Assembly: GCF_016862095.1 (NCBI RefSeq)
Contig: NZ_BOMH01000010.1
Span: 48,825 to 112,824 of the forward strand
Direction: 5' to 3'
Length of the DNA: 64,000 nt
Source of the DNA: Actinoplanes cyaneus
GTDB taxonomy: Bacteria > Actinomycetota > Actinomycetes > Mycobacteriales > Micromonosporaceae
The first letter of the stretch is position 1, and every line of letters starts with the position of its first letter. The position numbers and the translations under genes were made by a program. Below, piece after piece: positions 17,192 through 24,921 of this stretch. The notes below the pieces were generated by a model. It searched no databases. It was not told the origin of the DNA and was given only the letters and a program-made list of their open reading frames with translations.

Positions 17192-18661
17192 ATGTCGTTC
17201 GCCCGTCGCCAGGTCCCCCAGCCGCGCCGTCCCCACGGCGCCGCGCCGGCCGCCGCCGCAGCCCTCGCCGTCGTGGCGCTGGCCGTGCCCGCGACCCCCG
17301 CGTCAGCCACCGGGACCGCCTGCACCATCGGGCGATTCAGCGCCACGTCCCAGGCCGACCTCGCGAAGATCACCGTCCTGGACCCCAGCCCGCTCGCCCC
17401 GGGCCTGCCCGCGCTCGCCGACGTCCGGCTCGCCCCGGCCCGCGGCGACGTCCTCGCGAGCGACCGCGCCGGCCGGTCCGTGGCCACCGCCGGTTACGCC
17501 GACGCGAAGCTGCTCGGCATGAAGCTCCCCGGCCTGCCCCCGCCGCACGCGGTCGCCAACCACGCGGCCCCCGGCGGGCCACCCGGCCCGGTCAGCGTCG
17601 CGCTCACCGCCCTGAACGCCGGCGGCCTCGCCACCGCACGACTCGGCAAGGCCACCGCCGAGGCGACCTGGACCGACAAGTACCACTGCGGCAGGACCGG
17701 CCCGCTCACCCGCGCCGCCACCATGATCGAGGGACTGAGCGTGCTCGGCGGCGCCGGCACCGCCCCGGCGATGCAGGCGGTCAGCGACCTCACCCACGCC
17801 ACCAGCAGGACCAGCCTGCTCGAGGTCGGCCCGACCGGCTCCACCCAGAGCGCGACCGACGTCGTCGGGCTCGGTGGCGGGCGGATCGGCGTACGCGCGG
17901 GGGCCGGTGTCTCCCTCGGTGACCTGACCCTGTTCGGCGGCACCCCGCAGGAGATCACCGCCAAGGTGGTCAACCAGCCGACGCTCGAGGTCGTCGCCGC
18001 GGGCGACCGCAGGCACTCGTCGGTCACCTACCGGCCGGCGGTCCTGTCGGTGACGGCGGCCGGCAAGCCCGTGACCGGATTGGACAGCTCCCACTCCAGC
18101 GTCTCGCTGAGCCTGCTCGGCAAGCTCGCCGCGGACCGGCCGGCCTCCCTGCTCTCGGTCCGGCTCTCCCTGGGCGAGTCCCATCAGAAGATCACCGACG
18201 CTGGCGTACGGGCGCAAGCAGCCGCCCTCCGCGTCGAGGTGAAACTGGGCTCGGCGCACCTGCTGGACGTCGCGCTCGGCCACCTGTCGGCGGTGGTAAC
18301 CGCCCCGTGCCGCATCGGCGCGACGGTCCCGCGCGACCAGGCCCCCGCGGGCGACGAGCCCACGGACGACGCGCCGTCCGACGATGCCCCGTCCGACGAT
18401 GCCCCCGGCTCGGACGAGCCGGTCGACCAGCCGCTCCCGGCGCACCACTCCTCCTCCCCGGCCACCCCGGCGTCGTCCGGCCCGCCGGTCGCGGCGGCGG
18501 GCAACCCGGCCACCGGCGCGCCCGGCTCCGGTGACCTCGCCCTGACCGGCGCGAACGCGGCCGCCGTCGGCTTCACCGGCATCGGCCTGGTGGCAGGCGG
18601 TCTGGCGGCCCTCCTCCTGTCCCGCCGCCGCCGGACCGGTGCCCACGCCGCCGGCCGCTGA
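17192..18661 (+). CDS. SCO1860-like cell-wall-anchored protein
   Basis: Exported surface protein of 489 residues. A signal peptide (basic start, AAAAALAVVALAVPATPASA) is followed by a beta-rich ectodomain (about 35-375) similar to the SCO1860-type LAETG-anchored family, whose function is unknown. A Pro/Asp/Ser-rich wall-spanning stretch with DDAPSDDAPSDDAP repeats leads to the sorting signal LALTG (about 450), a hydrophobic helix (VGFTGIGLVAGGLAALLL) and a SRRRR tail: a sortase E-type, non-canonical LPXTG motif. The ATG has AAGGAA upstream. No sortase gene lies in this window. Confidence 0.8.
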   Translation: MSFARRQVPQPRRPHGAAPAAAAALAVVALAVPATPASATGTACTIGRFSATSQADLAKITVLDPSPLAPGLPALADVRLAPARGDVLASDRAGRSVATAGYADAKLLGMKLPGLPPPHAVANHAAPGGPPGPVSVALTALNAGGLATARLGKATAEATWTDKYHCGRTGPLTRAATMIEGLSVLGGAGTAPAMQAVSDLTHATSRTSLLEVGPTGSTQSATDVVGLGGGRIGVRAGAGVSLGDLTLFGGTPQEITAKVVNQPTLEVVAAGDRRHSSVTYRPAVLSVTAAGKPVTGLDSSHSSVSLSLLGKLAADRPASLLSVRLSLGESHQKITDAGVRAQAAALRVEVKLGSAHLLDVALGHLSAVVTAPCRIGATVPRDQAPAGDEPTDDAPSDDAPSDDAPGSDEPVDQPLPAHHSSSPATPASSGPPVAAAGNPATGAPGSGDLALTGANAAAVGFTGIGLVAGGLAALLLSRRRRTGAHAAGR

Positions 18662-19144
18662 CCCGCTGATCCCGGTGGGCCCACGGTGAGTCCCTGCCGC
18701 GGCGCGAACGATTCCGGAACCGTGCGGTTGTTGCCTTCCGCACTCCGGCATGGTTGGGTCCGCGTCTACCGAGAAAGTCGCTCTGCCCCGCCGGGCGGGG
18801 ACTCGCGGACCGATGGGGGTCGGCCCGCGAATCCGCCCGGCACCCCGCTCCGGCGGTCGGCCACCGCCCCTCGAGGAGGGGATTCGCTCCGGTGGCCGGC
18901 CGCCGGTGTCCGTTGCGGCGCGTCGCCGCACCCGTGGTGGATCAGGAACGCGGCGCGGCATCGGGCGCCGGCCAGGCCCGCAGCACGAAACCCGCCGCGC
19001 GGGCATGACGGGACCGGGCAGGGGGCGCACGGACGGCGACTCCGGCCTGCCCGGGCCGATGGTGGGCGCCGACGGGCCGGGAGGCCCCGGGGAAGTGCCT
19101 GTGGGGCCGGTGGGCAGCTTGGGGAACCGCAATAAGATGATCTG
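18662..19144. other. Long intergenic region with no supported gene
   Basis: 483 bases between the wall-anchored protein and a TetR gene. Open frames exist on both strands but are Arg/Pro/Gly-rich and overlap the TetR gene, so I reject them. A palindrome GTGGGCCCAC lies just after the upstream stop (about 18675) and may belong to a terminator. TAAGAT at 19133-19138, seven bases before the TetR GTG, looks like a -10 element. Confidence 0.5.
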
Positions 19145-19699
19145 GTGCCACAGAACCTCCCGCCCCGGGACGCGATCCGTCGCGCGGCCGGGGAGCTGTT
19201 CGTCCGGGATGGTTACGGCGCCACCACGGTGCGGGCCATCGCGGCGGTGGCCGGGTGCGACCCGGCGCTGGTGATCCGGCACTTCGGGTCCAAGGAGGGG
19301 CTGTTCCTCGCCACTGTCTCGGTCTCCGGTGACCTGACCGGCATTCTGGCCGGTCCGCTCGAGTCGCTCGGCCGCGAGCTGGTCCGCTATGTGCTGGACG
19401 GTGCCGAGAGCCCGGTCGCCGGGGTCTATCGCGCGCTGCTCACCGCCTCCGACCGCCCGGAGATCAAGGAACGACTCCGCGCCTCGATGCACGACGTCTT
19501 CGTGGGGCCGCTCGCCGAACGCATCGGCGGCGCCTATCCCGAGCTCCGCGCCCGCCTGGCCGCGGCCCAGTTCGCCGGGCTGATCAACGCGTACTGGCTG
19601 GTCGGCGACCCGGTCCTGGCCCGTGCCGAACGCGACGCCATCATCACCCTCTACGGCGACGCCATCCAACGCCTGCTGACCTGCGACGACCCGGCCTGA
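19145..19699 (+). CDS. TetR-family transcriptional regulator
   Basis: 184-residue TetR-type repressor. The N-terminal helix-turn-helix (GYGATTVRAIAAVAGCDPAL, VIRHFGSKEGLFLATV) is clear; the rest is an all-helical ligand-binding domain. It is the same length as, and clearly paralogous to, the TetR gene at 49907 (shared PALVIRHFGSKE, IKERLR and VGPLxxR segments). GTG start seven bases after TAAGAT with no Shine-Dalgarno, so probably leaderless. It is convergent with the GtrA-like gene. Ligand and target are unknown. Confidence 0.9.
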   Translation: MPQNLPPRDAIRRAAGELFVRDGYGATTVRAIAAVAGCDPALVIRHFGSKEGLFLATVSVSGDLTGILAGPLESLGRELVRYVLDGAESPVAGVYRALLTASDRPEIKERLRASMHDVFVGPLAERIGGAYPELRARLAAAQFAGLINAYWLVGDPVLARAERDAIITLYGDAIQRLLTCDDPA

Positions 19700-19806
19700 C
19701 CCCGGAGCGGCACGGGGAAGCAGCCGCCTGGGCACGCGAAGACGGCCGGATCGGCCGCTTCACGACGGGACGGCGATGTCCGGCGACCATCCCGGGCGGC
19801 TCGGGG

Positions 19807-20853
19807 TCAGCTGCGGGCGGTGAGGTGCTGGCGGCGGTTGCGGTGCCAGGTGCGGAGCCGGCCGGCCGGGCGCTGGTTGAGCACGCCGGCGTTCGGCTGG
19901 CCGGTGCAGAGGCGGGCCGTCGGGATCGGGGCGAACGTGCCCAGGCAGGCGAGCGCGGCCGTGATGGTGGCGGTCGACGGGTATGGCGCGAACGCGGTCG
20001 CCGGCACGGACACCTCGGGGCCGGCCGGCACGTCGGTTGTCGCGCGGGTGGTCGACGCGTCGGCGGCCGGGGCGGGACCGCGACCGGTGGTGGCCGGGGC
20101 GGGACCGGCAGCGCCGTCGGCGGAGGCGGTCGTGACGGCCGGGGTGGGACCGGTGCCGCCGGTGGTCGCGGAGGCCGGGGCGGCGTTCGGGCGCCGGCGG
20201 AGGGCGCGTCCGCGCAGCGCGTTGCGGCGGGCACGCCGACCGGCGAAGGAGCTGCCGGGGACCGAACCGTCGGGGGCCGAACCGTCGGGAACCAAGCTGC
20301 CGGGGTTCGAGCCGCCGGGGACCGAGCCGCTGAGGAGCGAGCGGCAGGAAGGGCCGGTGGTGGCTGTGGCCGGGGACGAGCTGCCGGTGGTCGCGGCTTC
20401 CAGCGACGGGGCCAGGGCCGGGGCCGGGGCGACGTGGCGGCGGGCGGCGAAGACCCAGCCGCGCAGGATGACGTAGCGGACGCCGCCGATCACGCTGCCG
20501 GTCAGGGCCAGGATCATGGACTCGGTCAGCGCGGACGGGTGCGGCCCGGCGATGCCGGCGAACCACGGGGTCGCGGCCAGGTTCGCGAGGTAGACGACGA
20601 CCGAGGTGAGGCCGGCCTCCCAGTGCAGGCGGCCGACCGCCGTCGTCGTCACGTTGAACGTGATGCGGCGGTGGGCCTCGGTGTTCGCCGGGGTGACCAC
20701 GAGCAGCGCGAGCCAGCTCGCCCAGGTCGCGGCGAGGACCTCGCGCACGGAGACGTAGACGATCGTCTGCAGGACCGTACTGAGGGCGCCGACCAGCATG
20801 AACCAGACGAGCTGGCGGGGCACGGTCGCGTTCCACGCGGAGGGTCTGGTCAT
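19807..20853 (-). CDS. GtrA-like membrane protein with long low-complexity tail
   Basis: 348 residues. The first about 130 carry a GtrA-like fold with four hydrophobic helices (QLVWFMLVGALSTVLQTIVY, WASWLALLVVTPANT, VVVYLANLAATPWFAG, ILALTGSVIGGVRYVILRGW); GtrA proteins are flippase-like helpers that move lipid-linked sugars across membranes. The remaining 200-plus residues are Ala/Gly/Pro/Ser/Thr-rich with degenerate PDGSAPDGSVPGSS-type repeats and basic patches, ending in an unrelated C-terminal stretch. Ordinary GtrA proteins are about 130-150 residues, so the tail is unusual. The ATG gives the family N-terminus; a longer start adds unrelated sequence across the operator region. Two tandem palindromes lie 40-76 bases upstream. 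Confidence 0.72.
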   Translation of the reverse strand: MTRPSAWNATVPRQLVWFMLVGALSTVLQTIVYVSVREVLAATWASWLALLVVTPANTEAHRRITFNVTTTAVGRLHWEAGLTSVVVYLANLAATPWFAGIAGPHPSALTESMILALTGSVIGGVRYVILRGWVFAARRHVAPAPALAPSLEAATTGSSSPATATTGPSCRSLLSGSVPGGSNPGSLVPDGSAPDGSVPGSSFAGRRARRNALRGRALRRRPNAAPASATTGGTGPTPAVTTASADGAAGPAPATTGRGPAPAADASTTRATTDVPAGPEVSVPATAFAPYPSTATITAALACLGTFAPIPTARLCTGQPNAGVLNQRPAGRLRTWHRNRRQHLTARS

Positions 20854-20892
20854 GACTGGACGCTTTCGGACAGCGATGGTTACCGCCAAAAT

Positions 20893-20929
20893 GTCAACAC
20901 CGTTGACGCCCCCTGTCAACGACGTTGAC
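20893..20929. promoter_or_regulatory. Two tandem palindromic operators
   Basis: Two perfect inverted repeats share the half-sites GTCAAC/GTTGAC with a 3-base spacer: one at 20893-20907, one at 20915-20929. Their centres are 22 bp apart, about two helical turns, so two dimers could bind the same DNA face. They sit just upstream of the GtrA-like gene. The arrangement is typical of cooperative TetR-family binding; the TetR gene at 21306 is a nearby candidate. Confidence 0.75.
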
Positions 20930-21305
20930 AGCGTGATGAGAGTTACCCTGCGCCATCGTTTGGTGGCGTTGTGAGGTGGCATCTGTCCGGTTTCGCGGAC
21001 CAGTTCAGGGTAGAAGGTCCCGTTTTGACGGGCCGATTCCCGCGGTGCGCCACGCGGGCGTACCTGGAGACTGCAACCTCGCCGTTATCAGCCCGTTTCC
21101 GATCAGCGACGCCGTGTCGTAGGACGGTGCTCACGCCGTACGGCGGAATCGGCTCTTTGCGGAACAGCGAAGCGGGCGGCGCGCGGCGACCGGGACCACC
21201 GGAGTCCCCGCGTCGCACCGCGCGGATGCGGTGGCGACGCGGAACTACGCGTCAGGTGCGGATCGTGGGTCATGCGCGAGGAGCCGGCGCGTCGTGAGGA
21301 CGCGG
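20930..21305. other. Intergenic region with no supported gene
   Basis: 376 bases between the tandem operators and the end of the next TetR gene. A 108-codon plus-strand frame exists but has Arg-rich, non-protein-like composition and no ribosome binding site. I see no strong hairpin or repeat. Confidence 0.45.
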
Positions 21306-21917
21306 TCAGGTCGGGGGCAGCCGTGGGACGTGGCCGCTCATGGCGAGGTCGACGAGCTGCTCGACGGTGTGGCGGGGGAGGGCTGCGGGGCGGCCGGTCA
21401 CCCGGTACGCCACGAGGCCGTGCCACAGGTCGAGGACCGCGTCGATGTCCACATCGGCCGGCAGGTCGCCGCGCGCTATGCCGCGCTGGAACACGTTGCG
21501 GGCGATGTCCCGGCGGGGCGCCACGACCTGCTCACGGAGCTTGGCGAGCGTGCCCGGGTCGTCGCTGGTGGCGGCGACGAGCAGCGTCATGGTGCTGCCG
21601 GGGCCGGCCGTCAGGTACTCGACGATCAGGCTGAAGAGCGTGGCCAGTTCGGCGCGGGTGTCACCGGTGTCGGGCACCGGCAGCACGGCGGAGCGTTCCA
21701 CGATGAGGTCGCAGATCAGGGCCGGTTTGTGCGGCCAGAACCGGTAGACGGTCTTCTTCGAGACGCCGGCGCGGGTGGCGACCTCGTCGATCGTCACGTT
21801 GAGATATCCGGCCTGGTCGAGCAGGGTCTCGGCGGCCGTGAGGATGCGTGAGCGGGAATGCGGGTCCGGTGGGCGGCCCCTGCGGCGGGCGGCCGGCGCG
21901 GCGCTCGTCGGGATCAT
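21306..21917 (-). CDS. TetR-family transcriptional regulator
   Basis: 203-residue TetR-type regulator. A basic RRRGRPPDPHSR arm precedes the helix-turn-helix (NVTIDEVATRAGVSKKTVYR, FWPHKPALICDL); the C-terminal domain (about 85-195) resembles TetR_C groups found in efflux regulators. The ATG has GAAGGAG five bases upstream, which decides against longer readings. The inverted repeat ACATC-N5-GATGT thirty bases upstream may be its own operator. The tandem GTCAAC palindromes in front of the GtrA-like gene are another possible target. Confidence 0.9.
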   Translation of the reverse strand: MIPTSAAPAARRRGRPPDPHSRSRILTAAETLLDQAGYLNVTIDEVATRAGVSKKTVYRFWPHKPALICDLIVERSAVLPVPDTGDTRAELATLFSLIVEYLTAGPGSTMTLLVAATSDDPGTLAKLREQVVAPRRDIARNVFQRGIARGDLPADVDIDAVLDLWHGLVAYRVTGRPAALPRHTVEQLVDLAMSGHVPRLPPT

Positions 21918-21946
21918 GGAACTCCTTCGGATGGACGGACCGGTGA

Positions 21947-21961
21947 ACATCATTCCGATGT
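21947..21961. promoter_or_regulatory. Candidate autoregulatory operator
   Basis: ACATC-ATTCC-GATGT, a 15-bp inverted repeat, lies 30 bases upstream of the TetR start. A second inverted repeat, GAAAC-CGGCC-GTTTC, is at 22036-22050. Both are short, so chance is possible. Confidence 0.4.
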
Positions 21962-22166
21962 GATCGCCGCTGTCAATGAGGGAACAGCGTGTTTCCGCCG
22001 CCTGTCCCAAGCCTTGGAAATCCCACGAGATCTCCGAAACCGGCCGTTTCCGAAAGGGCGTCGCGCCGAGCCTGCCGGACGCTCCTATCTTCCTAGGATG
22101 CCCTACGCGGTGAGGCAATGCCCGCAACGGGCGTCAGCCGATCGAGCCGGATCGGCCGACAGGAGA

Positions 22167-23087
22167 TCAGCCAGCAAGGGACCGGTCGGCGAGGTAGTCC
22201 GCGAACGTCCGGCGCGGCACCCAATCCTGCGCCAGCGCCCGCGTGATGTCGAGGACGACCGGAGCGGTGAGCTGCTCCAACGCGTACCGGGAAAGGGCCG
22301 GCGACCGCCGCGTGAGGCGCGAGACGGTCGTGCCCACCGCGGCGACCGCGCGGGCCAGCAGGAGAGCAACGTGCCGCACCGGGACCCCGCAGGCCGCCGC
22401 AACGACCGCGTCCCGGCTGTACGGCACGGCGTCCGCGATGTTGTAGGCGCCGGGCGGCCAGCCCCCGGTCAGCCGACCGGCGGCGGATGGTCGACCCGCG
22501 GCGGACAGGCAGGCGTCGGCGAGGTTCTCCACGGCGGTGAGGCTGAGCGCGATGTCCGGGCCGGGGAGCAGCACCCGCCCGCCGCGCACGGCCCGCCGCA
22601 GCCGTGGCAGCAGGTGCGGATCGCCGTCGCCGTAGACCGCCCGCGGCCGGAGGACCACGGCGCCCGCGGCCAGGGCGAGTGCTTCCCCGGCGGCCTTGGT
22701 CTTCCCGTACGCCGTGAGCCCGCCCAGCGGCTGATCCTCCCGGATGGGCGCGGGGCTGTGCGTGTACACGCTGGCGCTGCTCACCCAGACGAGCGGGCGG
22801 TCGCCGACGGCCGTGAGCAGGCGGGCCGTCCCGTCCACATTGACCGCGTGGAACGTACCGTCGCGTCCCGGCGGTGGGTCGCCGACCGCGGCCGCCAGGT
22901 GCACGACGACGTCGGCGCCGGTCAGGTCGGGCGCCCCCTGGGTGGCGTCCCAGAATCGGTGCTCACCGACCGGTCCGGGCCGGCGCCCGAGACAGATCAC
23001 GTCAGCCCCGGCCGCCGCGGCGGCGAGCGCGACAGCCGACCCGCAGAAGCCGCTGGCTCCGGTGACGGCGATGCGCGGCGCGGTCAT
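22167..23087 (-). CDS. NAD(P)-dependent epimerase/3-beta-HSD-like reductase (OleD-like)
   Basis: 306-residue extended SDR. Cofactor loop TGASGFCG (9-16), catalytic VSSASVY Ser and the YGKTK Tyr/Lys pair are intact. The RPRAVYGDGDPHLLPRL stretch is characteristic of 3-beta-HSD/OleD-type enzymes; OleD reduces the beta-keto acid made by OleA to a beta-hydroxy acid. It is the last gene of the seven-gene operon; its ATG overlaps the P450 stop as ATGA. The OleD role is inferred from family plus the OleA- and OleC-like genes in the same operon; a sugar or sterol-like substrate cannot be excluded. Confidence 0.82.
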   Translation of the reverse strand: MTAPRIAVTGASGFCGSAVALAAAAAGADVICLGRRPGPVGEHRFWDATQGAPDLTGADVVVHLAAAVGDPPPGRDGTFHAVNVDGTARLLTAVGDRPLVWVSSASVYTHSPAPIREDQPLGGLTAYGKTKAAGEALALAAGAVVLRPRAVYGDGDPHLLPRLRRAVRGGRVLLPGPDIALSLTAVENLADACLSAAGRPSAAGRLTGGWPPGAYNIADAVPYSRDAVVAAACGVPVRHVALLLARAVAAVGTTVSRLTRRSPALSRYALEQLTAPVVLDITRALAQDWVPRRTFADYLADRSLAG

Positions 23088-24172
23088 CGGTCGGGCGCCA
23101 GGATCAGGCGGGACCAGCCCGGCAGGGCGCTGCGCCGGTCGGCCCGGGCCGAGACGACCCGCGGCCGGTGGACGGCCAGGGCCCGCAGGGCGTCGCTGAG
23201 CTGGTGACGGGCCAGCCGGGCGCCGGGGCAGGCGTGCGGCCCGGCCCCGAAGACCAGTTGCGCGACGTGCGGGGGTGCAGGGTCGGCCGGGCACGGGTCG
23301 GTCCGGTGGGCGTCGACGGCGTGGCGGGCGACGAGGATCAGCCGGTCCCCGCGCCGGACCGGGCAGCCGTCGACCGTTCCGGCGGCGGCCGCCACCCGGG
23401 GCAGCAGCGGCGCCGGAGCGGTCACCCGCAGGAGCTCCGAGGTCAGGGCGTCGGGTGCGGTCCCGGCGAAGGACCACAGGCCGGCGTCGGCGCACCAGGC
23501 GGCGGCTCGCGGCAGCGCGGCCACGGTCGTGGTGACGGCGGCCACCGCGAGCATCGCCGCCAGCGCGGCGTCCTCGTGCGAGGCCAGCAGGTCGGTGAGC
23601 CGTGCCGTTGCGGCCCGCGCGGCGCGCCGGGCGCCGGGCCGCGGAATGCCGGGCAGATGCTCGCGTGCGGCGGCCGCTGCGGCTGCCCGGGCCATGGACG
23701 CCAGCGTGAGCGGGTCGGCGTCGACGCCGAGGAGGGCGGCCGCGGTTGCTCCGGCCAGTTCGGCGGTCACGTCGACCAGCTCGATCCGCTCACCGGCGGC
23801 GAGCGGTGCGAGGCGACGGTCGAGAACCGCGGTCCACACCGGACGCAGCCGCTGCACCGCGTCGGCGCCGAGCGCGAGCCCTCGCCGTGACCCCCGATGC
23901 CCGTCACCGTCCTGATTGAACAGCAGCTCTCCGCCGGTGAGATCGCCGGCGGCACCCCCGGTGGTGCCCGGCGCGTTGCGGTCGAGCGGGACCCGCGTCA
24001 ACCCGTCGCGCACGGCCGCCTCGGAGTGCGCGAGGACCGTGCCGCCCAGTCGCCGTGCCGGTCGGCGCCGGGTGGCCGCGAGCAGCGTGAACAGCACCGG
24101 GTGGCCGGACAGGTAGACGCGCCGGTCGCGGCGCCGGGCCCGGCTCATGGATTCGCCTGCGAGCTTGCTCAT
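23084..24172 (-). CDS. Cytochrome P450 (short, atypical I-helix)
   Basis: Haem-thiolate monooxygenase-like protein of 362 residues, shorter than the usual 400. The haem-binding loop FGAGPHACPGARLA (Cys315) and the ExxR pair (E246/R249 in SELLRV) are intact, as is a HRGSRR-type helix-C motif. The I-helix region (about 205-220, AAMLAVAAVTTTVAALP) lacks the usual acidic residue before the conserved Thr, so oxygen activation may be unusual. It sits between a glycosyltransferase and the OleD-like reductase with ATGA overlaps on both sides. It probably oxidises the lipid product of this operon; it needs ferredoxin partners encoded elsewhere. Confidence 0.9.
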   Translation of the reverse strand: MSKLAGESMSRARRRDRRVYLSGHPVLFTLLAATRRRPARRLGGTVLAHSEAAVRDGLTRVPLDRNAPGTTGGAAGDLTGGELLFNQDGDGHRGSRRGLALGADAVQRLRPVWTAVLDRRLAPLAAGERIELVDVTAELAGATAAALLGVDADPLTLASMARAAAAAAAREHLPGIPRPGARRAARAATARLTDLLASHEDAALAAMLAVAAVTTTVAALPRAAAWCADAGLWSFAGTAPDALTSELLRVTAPAPLLPRVAAAAGTVDGCPVRRGDRLILVARHAVDAHRTDPCPADPAPPHVAQLVFGAGPHACPGARLARHQLSDALRALAVHRPRVVSARADRRSALPGWSRLILAPDR

Positions 24173-24921
24173 CGGACGTGCACCTCACCGGAGCCGGCCG
24201 GGCGCCACCGCCGGTCCCAGTACCAGAGCAGCGTGCGCTTGGCGCCCCAGGCCCGCAGCCGCCGCAGGCTGTTCTCCACGACGAGGTCCTCGGCGCGCAC
24301 GATCCGGTCGGTGTGCCGCCGCGCCCGGTTGAGCAGCGTCACGTCCTCCGAGCCGTCCTCGAGACGTTCCCGGGCGGTGCCGCCGCAGCGCTGGTACAGG
24401 TCCGCCGTCAGGGCCAGGTTGTGACCATGGATCAGGACATAGGGCGTACGGAACGAGGGGTCCCGATGTGCCCGGCGCCAGCGCCCGTAGAGCGCCGCAA
24501 GCCGCACCGCCCCAGGGAATACGTAACGCTCGGCGATCGACGGCCGCTCGTCACGCCGCGGCACGCTGCGCCCGCAGACCAGTTCCGCCCCGGCGCCGAG
24601 GTGACGCCGTGCCGTGGCCACCCAGTCCGGCGCGGGCAGGCAGTCCGCGTCGGTCCGCGCCAGCAGCACGGCTCCACGGCTGATCGCGTGCCGGAAGCCG
24701 GTGTCCGCCGCGGTGCCCGCCCCGGGTTCGTCCTCCCGCACCACCTCGACGGGGAACGGCGCCGGGAACGACCGCACCACCTCGGCGGTGTCGTCGGTGG
24801 ACGCGTTGTCGACCACGACCAGCGTGAAACCGGTGTCGGTCTGGGCGGCCAGCGCTGCCAGGGTCGCCCCGATCGAGCGGCTCTCGTTGTAGGCAGGGAC
24901 GATGACGGCGAGCGGCCTCAT
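24169..24921 (-). CDS. Family 2 glycosyltransferase
   Basis: 250-residue GT-A fold glycosyltransferase. N-terminal VIVPAYNESRSIGATLAALA with VVVDNASTDDTAEVV, and the metal-binding acidic cluster ARTDADCLPAPDW. The C-terminal half has amphipathic/basic helices (RRLRAWGAKRTLLWYW) consistent with membrane-surface action. It is paralogous to the glycosyltransferase ending at 26361 (shared GFRHAI, RTDADCLP, ENSxRRxRAxG). ATGA overlaps couple it to the adenylating enzyme before it and the P450 after it. Donor and acceptor are unknown. Confidence 0.9.
   Translation of the reverse strand: MRPLAVIVPAYNESRSIGATLAALAAQTDTGFTLVVVDNASTDDTAEVVRSFPAPFPVEVVREDEPGAGTAADTGFRHAISRGAVLLARTDADCLPAPDWVATARRHLGAGAELVCGRSVPRRDERPSIAERYVFPGAVRLAALYGRWRRAHRDPSFRTPYVLIHGHNLALTADLYQRCGGTARERLEDGSEDVTLLNRARRHTDRIVRAEDLVVENSLRRLRAWGAKRTLLWYWDRRWRPAGSGEVHVR

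Noticed and set aside
18686..19274. Open frames in the gap before the first TetR gene
   Set aside because: Low-complexity Arg/Pro/Gly translations overlapping the TetR coding sequence, with no ribosome binding site.
19700..19806. Terminator between the convergent TetR and GtrA-like genes
   Set aside because: Only short GGCCG/CGGCC pairings were found, no better than expected in GC-rich DNA.
20971..21297. A 108-codon plus-strand frame between GtrA-like and TetR genes
   Set aside because: Arg-rich, no motif, no ribosome binding site, and composition unlike neighbouring proteins.
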